Positions 56,460-64,000 of a DNA stretch of 64,000 nucleotides are shown in pieces. The DNA is from Azolla caroliniana (Eukaryota > Polypodiophyta), in contig JBHGNT010000021.1 in assembly GCA_043228905.1 (NCBI GenBank), forward strand, positions 6,386,001 through 6,450,000, read 5' to 3'. A model generated the notes under the pieces. The model had not been told where the DNA came from and made no database searches. It worked only from the letters and a program-made list of their open reading frames with translations. The translations under genes were made by a program, and so were the position numbers. The first letter of the stretch is position 1. Each line of letters starts with the position of its first letter.

Positions 56460-58402
56460 AATGTGCAACTTGAGAAGTGCACTAATTGCTTGGCCCGCAA
56501 GCAAAACAGAACCTCTTTCGGATCGAGATCACCGATGAGAAGGAAGGCACCGCTTGAACTCGTGCATACCGATGTATGCTCCGTGGACACGAAGTCACAT
56601 GACAGATCGTTGTACTTCGTGACTTTCATAGATGACCACAACCGGAAGTTTTGGGTCTCCATGCTGCAGACAAAGGACCAGGTATTATGCGTCTTCAAGG
56701 AATTTCATGCTAGAGTCTGAAGAGAAACTGCCCGGAAGCTAAAAGCAGTTCAAGCAAACAACATAGGTGAATATTGAGGACAGTTCGAGGAGTATTGTCG
56801 ATCGAAGGGAATCTGGTTCGAATAGACCGTGCCGATGACGCAAGAATTCAACAGGTTGGCCGAGAGGATGAACTGGACCATAATGGAAAGGGTCCAAAGT
56901 ATGCTATCACACGCTAAATTGTGCAAGATGTTTTGGGCTAAGGCATTGATCACAACAATGTATGTGATTAATAGATCACCCTCAGCACCCTTGGACGGGG
57001 ATGTTCCACAAAGGGCTTGGACTGGCAAAGACGCATCATACCGACACCTGAAGGTGTTCGGTTGTTTGCCTATGTGCATGTGGCTAAGGATCAAAGGAGA
57101 AAATTGGATCCAAAATCTCATATATGCATATTTCTCAGCTACGTGATGACGAATTCAGCTATCGACTCTAGGACCTAGTCAACAAAAAGGTCATTTGGAG
57201 CAGAGACATAGTCTTCATGGAAGAGATGACTATTGTCAACTGGGAGTTGACGAAGAACACATCCTCCCAAACAATCGAAAGCCGACAACCGACTAAAGAA
57301 CATGGAGAACCGATTGAATTCGGGGAAGGAGGCTTGACCTGAGTCAAAGTTGGACACAAAATCAGAGCCGATGAAGAAGAAGAAGCCGACTCCAACCCAA
57401 AAGAAGAACCAGTCGAAGGAGAAGAAGACGTTACCCAACGAGCCGATGAAGAAGAAGAAGCTGACTCCAACCCAAAAGAAGAACTAGTCGAAGGAGAAGA
57501 AGAAGATCCCAATGAGCCGACTGAGGAAAACAGAGGAAGATGATACCCTATGAGAGAAAGAACCCCCCCCCCCCCCCCCCCCCCCCCCGAAGATTTCCAA
57601 ATAAAGAATATGTGCTGTTAACCGACGAGGGGGAGCCGGAAAGCTTCGAAGAAGCAATGAAAGACACCCACAACAGAGAGTGGCTAAGGGCCATGCAGGA
57701 CGAGATGGATTCCCTACATGAGAACCATACATACAAGCTAACGGAGTTGCTGAAGGGGAAGAGAGCACTCCGAAACAAGTGGGTGTACAAGTTGAAACTG
57801 GGAGATGACGGGAATCCACCCAGATATAAAGCCAGAATCATTGTAAAGGGCTTTCAACAAAAGAAGGGTGTCAATTTCGATGAAATATTTGCCCCGATGG
57901 GGAAAATGACCTCCATTCGAACAATGTTGAGCATTGCGGTCAGCATGGATCTAGAAGTCAAATAGATGGACATCAAGACGACATTTCTACATGGGGACTT
58001 AGAGGAAGAAATCTATGTGCAGCAACCAGAAGGATTTGTCGAGAAGAGAAAAGAGAATGTGGTGTTCCGGTTGAGGAAGAGCCTGTATGGATTGAAGTAG
58101 GCTCCCCAACAATGGTACCGGAAGTTCGAATCCTTCATGGCCGATCAAGGGTACCACAAAACACAGACCAACCACTATGTGTTTGTGAAGAAGTTCGAGG
58201 GAGGAGATTGTCTTATTCTCCTATTATATGTGGATGACATGTTGATTGTCGAACGAGACCAAGTGAAGATTCAAATGTTGAAGAAGGCCTTGAGTAAGTC
58301 GTTCTCAATGAAATACATAGGTCCGGTGAAACAAATCTTAGGGATGCACATTGTCCGGTATTGGACAAAGAAGATGTTATGGCTATCACAGGAAAAATAC
58401 GT
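56460..58402 (+). mobile_element. Cop-1, right part: degraded integrase and reverse transcriptase
   Basis: Continues the Cop-1 frame after Gyp-A: VQLEKCTNCLARKQNRTS, integrase (HTDVCSVDTKSH, FIDDHNRKFW, NRLAERMNWTIME) and RVT_2 RT (LRNKWVYKLKLGDDGNP, LLLYVDDMLIVE), ending at WLSQEKYV where Gyp-C is inserted. Many stops and frameshifts. A 26-base C run (57,563-57,588) replaces the RRAPRR-coding stretch. Confidence 0.9.
57563..57588. repeat. Poly-C homopolymer, 26 bases
   Basis: In Cop-2 the equivalent position reads GGGCCCCCCGG, so a short C run probably expanded. Lengths of such runs are often unreliable in assemblies. Confidence 0.9.
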
Positions 58403-59015
58403 TGTTGTGGGAAATTCTAGCTATGGGGGAAAAAGTAACTGGATGCGCTCAAATATGGCTTTATTTATAAACTCATGTAAATAACATAGGAGTAGTAAGT
58501 GCTAGGAACTAGGATTCAATAGGTAGTTAAATGTTCGCAGGGATAGAGTGGAATATGGGAGTTTGAAGCGAGGAGATCGAGGGAAATCTCTATCCAAAGC
58601 GGTAGTTTAATTACCTGATGTAACAACCCCCTCTCTCCCTGGTCTATAAAAGGAGTGAGAGAGGACCGAGGAGGGATCGACGTTTTGAAGAAGACGAAGT
58701 GATGTCAGTTTAGGGATCGAGCTCTCTGTCTCTCTCTCATTTTCTATTTGGTGCACAATTCGGTTGGAAGCCTCTGCTTGCATAGGAAGCCCTTGTGCTC
58801 CCGACCGAGCCGGTTGTATACTGTTATTCCCATAATATATAGTATTCATTTGCTATCTTGTTTTGTCCTGTCATTGTCTTATTATTCTCCTTCTTCTTCC
58901 TTCACTCTTTGGTTTGAGGCCCCCGTAGTCCCACCTTAGCCATTGCACGTATACGCGTATAACCACGACCTATTTGGTGAACCCGACGTGAAACAAGCTG
59001 CAAAGGAGTCTGAAG

Positions 59016-59696
59016 ATGAGAGGAAGCGAGCTCGCTGAGGCCATGGGTGCCCTTGATAGGGCCATCGAGGCAATTGTTGGCACGATAGGCCGATTCGGTG
59101 GGAAGAACGCGACATGCTATCTCGAGGCCTATCGGGCCAAGATGATAATGAGTGACATCCCGGAGGACAGATGGTTGTCGGGATTCCCTCGGGTGGTGAA
59201 ACCGAGCATTCATACGGAGGTGCTTGAGGTACAGGCTGGCTGCCGGAACTGGGAGGAGTTCGAAGGACGGCTCCTTGAGAGGTACGGGTTTGACGACTCG
59301 CTTCGGTTGTTGAAATAGGAGTTCATGGAGTGGGTCGAGAGCCTCAGAAAGGGGTGGAACATGTTGGTGCTCCTCCAGGAGTTCGAAAAACGATTCGCTC
59401 GGCTCTCGGCACTAGACCGGACCGTGCTCGATACGAGTTGGGTCCTACTATTCATTAAGTTGGTGGACGCACTTGATCGGGAGAAGGTGGGTCTCCTACT
59501 GGAGACAGACAAAGGGCTCACGGCCGATTGGGCCGTGGTAAAAAGGGTTTGTAGCCGTTTTGACAAACAGCGAGATTGGAATGATCCAGAGTCATCGACG
59601 ACAGGCATGGGAACCGGGAGGAAGTTAGAGGAGTCAATTACGGCGCGGAGGGAAGAGACTTGAAGGTGGCTCGAGTCGGGTGCAGTCCCAGGCGAT
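59016..59696 (+). pseudogene. Gyp-C gag, first part
   Basis: MRGSELAEAMGALDRAIEAI, CYLEAYRAKMIMSDIPEDRW, FDDSLRLL, then a TAG at 59,316 and FEKRFARLSALDRTVLD. It is homologous to Gyp-B gag, although the two LTRs are unlike. It stops where Gag-R is inserted and resumes at 62,856. Confidence 0.85.
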
Positions 59697-59701
59697 GCGG
59701 T

Positions 59702-60178
59702 GTCGAGGAAATCCACGTGTATTCGCGAAATGAAGCGGGACCACCGGGGTCCTGGACCGGAAGGATTCAATGTTTTTAGCAACGTAAGCGAGAAAGTATT
59801 GAAGATAGATAGATGGATGAAGAGAGAGAGAGAGAGAGAGAGATTGAGATAGAGATTGAACCCTTGACTTTAGTTTTATGAGACAAGATACATCACCATT
59901 AGGATAACTCCAATCTTTGATTAAAAGTTTCTTTTTTTTTACTTACATCACTTGCCTCCCTTACACAAGCCCAACTATAGGCTTTTATAGGTCTCTCCAT
60001 GTAAAAACCATGGGCTAAAACCATGGTTTTGTGCCCACGGTTTCTATATGTTTGATTCCTACAAAATACTGAATATGAAAAGAAAATATACAAATTATAA
60101 AGCACTCAGTAGTGGCTTTAGTGGTAAGTTAATTTGTTTCTTATCTTGGAGGTGCAAGGTTCAAGCTTTGCTTTCACC
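59702..60178 (-). repeat. Gag-R 3' LTR, truncated
   Basis: Nearly identical to 62,128-62,600. The shared sequence ends at the SINE-like unit, where it joins the end of the gag region directly. Confidence 0.8.
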
Positions 60179-60181
60179 ATA

Positions 60182-62062
60182 TCATTTGCTCATATTTGCT
60201 TTACCATGACCGGTTGTCATGGTCCCTTGTTCTTCTTTCGAGCATATCCGTTTAGGCTTTATGCATGTTCCACCTTTTTCCCGATCGTCTCCTTGCTCAA
60301 GGCACTTTGACCCGTCACACATCTTTGTTTTGTGTTTTTCTCCCCAAGCCTTTATTTGAATAATGATCTTGGCTACCCCATGTAGTACCTTCAAGTGCAT
60401 GCCCACTTCGAGATCCTTACAAGACCATGCACTATGTTTCTCACTTTGTCCACTTTCATGGTACAATCTCATGTTATGGTTGACAATCTTGACAGTAGTG
60501 TCTTTGATAGATGTTTTGATCACATCCTTCGGATCCTCGTGGTTCGATTGGCCATCGCCATCCCTTGTCATATTTTGCTCAAACTCTTTATTGCACACAT
60601 CAGCTTTAATCCTTGCTTCTTCCCCGTCACTATCCTTCTCTTGGGTCTTACATCGGTTAATGCCCAAGTCTCTAGAACAAGTGTGGAGGGACCCATACAT
60701 TTCCATCGTCTGACTTTTTCGTGCAGCACTTAGCCATTTCCATCTTAAAGTTGTTCGAATCAGCATTGACCTTTGCTTCCTCGGCACCAGCTTCCGTCTC
60801 TTGCGTTTTTCATCAGTTAATGCCCAAGTCTCTAGAACTTGTGTGAAGGAATCCTCGATGTGGCCATCTGCCATTAATTCTTTCATAGCCACCTCTGACT
60901 TGATGTCGTTTCTTATGGCTATCTCTTCAATCTCATGGGCCTCGTACCCATTTACCTTCTTGATCGAGCAAGCTTTGATTATCCTTCTCTCTTTGTCGCA
61001 TGTATTCTTTTCGACCTTCGGCTCCTCGCCGACACCTTCCGTCTCTTGGGTCTCACGTTGGTTCTTTGACGCAACTTCCCAAGTCTCCGGAACATGTGTG
61101 GAGAAAATCCGGTCGTGATCGTTGTCGACGGTTATTGTCTTGTTCATAGCCGCTTCCTTGATGTTGATTTTAGTGGCGAGATCCTTCATCATGTCGATCT
61201 CACACTCTTTATCTCCCTTAATGCAAGCTTCGATTTGGCTTGCTCCATCATCCGTTGTTTCAAACACGACGCATGTTCCGAAACATTTGTCCTCCTTTGA
61301 AATGGCCGTCATCGTCCTCGGGTCATCATCAATCTTCTTTTCATGTAGGTTGCTTTGTTTAGGCAGCTCAACTTCTTTACATGGTTTTGTTTTTTCTACG
61401 CTTGGTCTTACCAAGTCAATATCATCAAACCATTGATGACGCCTATCAATCTTGTTGCATGCTTGCTTCACCGCAACCCAGTACGCCACAAGCCCGTTCG
61501 CTTGGGTATCATCTTTGAGGAGAGTCCCCAACTCTCGTCTATCCTTCATGTCCACAACCATCAAGAAGTACAAAGTTTTGTCCTCCTCAAGCAACACTTG
61601 GTCCGTGGCGGGGAGACGACGAAACATTTGGTCAAACTCGCCGTACACCCTCGAAGCGCTCATCCTCTTATTCTTCTTTTCTATCCACTTCATCAAGGCA
61701 TGTCGAGTAATCCTCGACAAATCTTCCGTCACGAACTCCGCTAATATCGTTTTCTCAAACTCCGACCACGTTGTCTTCCCTTCTTGAAGCTCGATGACAC
61801 GCCTTTGGATGTTGTTGGCGACCACTCTCTTGAAACTTGTAATTTGACACGCTTTAGACATGTCGCTCTGATTCATCTCCCTTTTGTATGCATCAAGGAA
61901 CTTCGTAATGTTCCTTCCATCAAATTGACCCTCGACCTCCACGACACTGTTGACAGCCTTCTCCACGCTCGCATCATTGTCCCGAGATCTAATCATTTGT
62001 TCGAAGATTATCATCATTCTTTCGAACTCTCCCACTTGATTGCTTGAGGATGCCATCTCCAA
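60182..62062 (-). CDS. Gag-R gag-like protein, 626 aa, intact frame
   Basis: Starts MEMASSSNQVGEFERMMII just inside the 5' LTR and primer site. Residues 40-210 follow the gag pattern of the neighbours: FDGRNITKFLDAYKREMNQS, RVIELQEGKTTWSEFEKTIL, LSRITRHALMKWIEKKNKR, YGEFDQMFRRLPATDQVLL and an IDRRHQWFDDI end. The remainder is a Lys/Glu-rich, probably disordered tail with weak internal repeats (HVPETWEVASKNQRE, QVLETWALTDEKRK). There is no zinc knuckle, protease or polymerase. The frame has no stop over 1.9 kb, unlike every other gag here, so it is young or was kept open. It could supply virus-like particle protein or use that of Gyp-type relatives (inference). Confidence 0.8.
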   Translation of the reverse strand: MEMASSSNQVGEFERMMIIFEQMIRSRDNDASVEKAVNSVVEVEGQFDGRNITKFLDAYKREMNQSDMSKACQITSFKRVVANNIQRRVIELQEGKTTWSEFEKTILAEFVTEDLSRITRHALMKWIEKKNKRMSASRVYGEFDQMFRRLPATDQVLLEEDKTLYFLMVVDMKDRRELGTLLKDDTQANGLVAYWVAVKQACNKIDRRHQWFDDIDLVRPSVEKTKPCKEVELPKQSNLHEKKIDDDPRTMTAISKEDKCFGTCVVFETTDDGASQIEACIKGDKECEIDMMKDLATKINIKEAAMNKTITVDNDHDRIFSTHVPETWEVASKNQRETQETEGVGEEPKVEKNTCDKERRIIKACSIKKVNGYEAHEIEEIAIRNDIKSEVAMKELMADGHIEDSFTQVLETWALTDEKRKRRKLVPRKQRSMLIRTTLRWKWLSAARKSQTMEMYGSLHTCSRDLGINRCKTQEKDSDGEEARIKADVCNKEFEQNMTRDGDGQSNHEDPKDVIKTSIKDTTVKIVNHNMRLYHESGQSEKHSAWSCKDLEVGMHLKVLHGVAKIIIQIKAWGEKHKTKMCDGSKCLEQGDDREKGGTCIKPKRICSKEEQGTMTTGHGKANMSK

Positions 62063-62127
62063 GTATTGGTTGATCCTCGTCTTGATCTTTCCTACCGCTT
62101 CTTCACGTCGGGTTCACCAAGTAAGAT

Positions 62128-62850
62128 GTCGAGGAAATCCTCACGTGTTCACGAAATGAAGCGGGACCATCGGGGTCCTGGACCGGAAGGATTCGATGTT
62201 TTTAGCAGAGTAAGCGAGAAAGTATTGAAGATAGATAGATGGATGAAGAGAGAGAGAGAGAGATAGAGATAGAGATTGAACCCTTGACTTTAGTTTTACG
62301 AGACAAGATACATCACCATTAGGATAACTCTGATCTTTGATTAAAAGTTTCTTTTTTTTTACTTACATCACTTGTCTCCCTTACACAAGCCCAACTATAG
62401 GCTTTTATAGGTCTCTCCATGTAAAAACCACGGGCTAAAACCATGGTTTTGTGCTCACGGTTTCTATATGTTTGCTTCTTACAAAATACTGAATATGAAA
62501 AGAAAATATACAAATTCTAAAGCACTCAGTAGTGCCTTTAGTGGTAAGTTAATTTGTTTCTTATCTTGGAGGTGCAAGGTTCAAGCCTTGCTTCCACTCT
62601 TATGTATGTACTTAAATGTTACTAGTCTTTAGTCTTATTTTATGTTTACAATTGAGCGCACATCACACGTGCACATGTTTTTACTTTACATCTAGCTTTT
62701 CTTTTATGATTCTCATTTCAGTCCTATTTACAACATGCTAGCATATGTGTATGTGTGTGGTCTTCTCCCCTTTCACACGTGCACATTGCACCTTCTCGAT
62801 TTCGTTCGTTGCACACAATTTTCACACCGTTGCTGAAAATCTTCACGACA
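62128..62850 (-). repeat. Gag-R 5' LTR
   Basis: 723 bp. Contains an AG microsatellite near 62,246 and, at 62,527-62,600, a tRNA-like unit with A box TGCCTTTAGTGG and B box GGTTCAAGCC. Confidence 0.85.
62527..62600 (+). repeat. tRNA-derived SINE-like unit inside the Gag-R LTR
   Basis: RNA polymerase III-type A box (GTGCCTTTAGTGGTAAG) and B box (GGTTCAAGCCTTGC) at SINE spacing. The copy at 60,111-60,178 is the same unit in the other LTR, with the B box altered to GGTTCAAGCTT. Confidence 0.5.
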
Positions 62851-62855
62851 ACGGT

Positions 62856-63311
62856 CAAAGGCCTGTCTGGGGGCGTGACTCTAGAAAAGCCGACAAAGAT
62901 GGTACGCGATCTCCAGATCGCACAGGCCCAGAGGGATAGCAAGGGACAGCTGCGGGAGTGGAGGCCTCCGGCTGACCAACGATGTATGTGGTGTGACGTG
63001 GTCGGTCACGTCCGGAGAGAGAGCGCCGACTTTGCCGAGGCACTCAGAAGTAACGTAGTGTACCTATGGAATGGGCGGGTGCACGCATGCGAGACTCGAA
63101 AACCCCTAGAATTGAATACTGGTCAAAGCGGAATGAAGTGGTTAATAGAAGACACCGCGGCACGACACGCCGAGGCAGTCCACTACTCGGCGTCGGTTGG
63201 CATTCGGGTCGAAGATGTTGGCGGTCGGAAGGCGAAGGATTCCGGGTTCTGGCCGTTGGTGTTGGAAGGCCTTTCCGGTGTAAGGTTAAGGGAGGAAGCG
63301 TTCAATACGAG
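62856..63311 (+). pseudogene. Gyp-C gag, second part
   Basis: Reads KMVRDLQIAQAQRDSKGQ, zinc knuckle CMWCDVVGHVRRESADF (the final Cys of Gyp-B is Ser here, so the CCHC box is broken) and SGFWPLVLEGLSGVRLREEA, in step with Gyp-B gag. It is cut by Cop-3. Confidence 0.85.
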
Positions 63312-63591
63312 TGTATAATGGCCGTATTCACATTGTCCCTTTGGACAGCCCAAGTTTGGGCCATTTCTGTAAATAGCATAAAGGGCAGTTGCCCTAGGAT
63401 GGTACTATATAAAGTGACTTTGTAACCTTTAGTAAAGGTTGGTTGTCATTTGTAACTGTTGCTATTAGAATATAACGTTTCCTTTGTGCCTCTCTCTCTC
63501 TCTCCCTCTGTGTCTATCTTGCTCATGCATACACAGGCTCTTCTTCATCACGAATGTTGCTTGCACTTCCACATTGATGGCCTTGTCCCCA
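63312..63591 (+). mobile_element. Cop-3: LTR of a copia element running off the window
   Basis: Begins about TGTATAATGGCCG, with 'GTAAATAGCATAAAGGGCAG', a TATATAAAG box (63,407) and a CT-rich leader, the same layout as Cop-2 LTRs. It is followed by the initiator-Met primer-binding site TGGTATCAGAGC (63,597-63,608). The 3' border is uncertain by a few bases. Confidence 0.75.
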
Positions 63592-63596
63592 ATATT

Positions 63597-63608
63597 TGGT
63601 ATCAGAGC
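63597..63608 (+). other. Cop-3 primer-binding site
   Basis: TGGTATCAGAGC, the same site as in Cop-2. The remaining sequence to the window end is leader DNA; no gag frame is visible yet. Confidence 0.85.
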
Positions 63609-64000
63609 ATTGGAGGTTCTTCAACCCGCTGTCGGCCGTCATCGTACAACACAACATTCTGTTTTCGTTTTCTTTGAAGAACAGAGAAGGGAGAAGAAAA
63701 ACAAAAAGCTCGCATCTCAATGTGTTAAATCACAAATTGGAGTAAGCCAGTCGGTTGTACTCTGATCCTGTGATTGTAACTGCTTGAGGGGAGCTCCTTG
63801 AGCAACAACCGACCCAATCGTGCTTCATTCGGTTAAACAAAATCTGAATAGGTCACCGGATGCTATTCACCCGCTTGCTATAACCACCCGCTGCAGGTTG
63901 GTCTCCTGGCAACAACCACTTCGTGCTTCACTCGGCTGATCGACATTCGGGAGGATCAGTTGGATCCGTCCCTCTCATCGTTGCAGTCATCCGAAGCAGA

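Larger units (their letters stand above)
59702..62850 (-). mobile_element. Gag-R: gag-only LTR element in Gyp-C, minus orientation
   Basis: The 5' LTR is 62,850-62,128 (TGTCGTGAAGATTTTC to TTCCTCGAC); the 3' LTR is cut to 60,178-59,702, missing about 245 bp of its upstream end. Flanks GCGGT and ACGGT (59,697-59,701; 62,851-62,855) are the target copies with one change. The primer-binding site is the complement of TCACGTCGGGTTCACCA (62,102-62,118). Between them lies a single open gag. Non-autonomous (gag-only) type. Confidence 0.85.
58403..64000 (+). mobile_element. Gyp-C: Ty3-type element, continues past the window
   Basis: The LTR (58,403-58,969) starts TGTTGTGGGAAATTC after the Cop-1 flank TACGT (58,398-58,402) and ends TAACCACGAC. 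A TATAAAAGGAG box lies near 58,646. The primer-binding site is TTTGGTGAACCCGACGTG. Gag follows; the interior is split by Gag-R and by Cop-3. Its 3' half and second LTR are not in the window. Confidence 0.8.

Overview
The window is nuclear DNA of a land plant. The evidence is a two-exon KAI2-type alpha/beta hydrolase gene, plant-style spliced genes, L1-type LINE remnants, Ty1/copia elements primed by initiator-Met tRNA, and Ty3-type elements with C-rich zinc-knuckle gags. I cannot name the species; a large, TE-rich genome is indicated, possibly of a non-seed plant (weak inference).

Layout. Positions 1-27,000 are AT-rich host DNA with old TE debris: a LINE 3' half (1-2,556), KAI2 on the minus strand (5,148-6,498), two more LINE tails, a copia RNase H relic, a seven-exon minus-strand gene for a 1,484-aa acidic protein of unknown function (13,269-19,006), and a dead coiled-coil gene split by a perfect solo LTR (23,292-23,723). 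Positions 27,000-64,000 are a deep TE nest. An old copia (Cop-1, 28,028-58,402) is split by Gyp-A (29,324-56,459), which contains Gyp-B (30,971-51,671). The 5' LTR of Gyp-B is split by a DNA transposon (31,218-45,773), and that transposon carries a young copia (Cop-2, 35,425-40,971). Gyp-B and Gyp-A each also hold a solo LTR (47,667-48,387 and 53,408-55,316). Further right, Gyp-C (from 58,403) sits in Cop-1 and is itself split by a gag-only element, Gag-R (59,702-62,850), and by a third copia (from about 63,312).

The most unusual object is the DNA transposon at 31,218-45,773. Its ends can be placed to the base because the undamaged 3' LTR of Gyp-B preserves the empty site. It has 36-bp terminal inverted repeats (32/36 matching) and a 4-bp AGAA target duplication, and is about 9.0 kb without Cop-2. 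It carries two divergent genes: a DUF7869-like putative DDE-type transposase (minus strand) and a six-exon gene joining a ParB-like domain to a beta-class (motif IV, then X-I-II) DNA adenine-N6/cytosine-N4 methyltransferase (plus strand). Intron 1 of the methyltransferase gene holds five copies of a 25-bp palindrome, three of them in one large foldback. A eukaryotic cut-and-paste element carrying its own bacterial-type DNA methyltransferase with a ParB-like module is, as far as I know, not a described class. Both genes now carry in-frame stops that each fit a single C-to-T change, so this copy is recently dead or nearly so.
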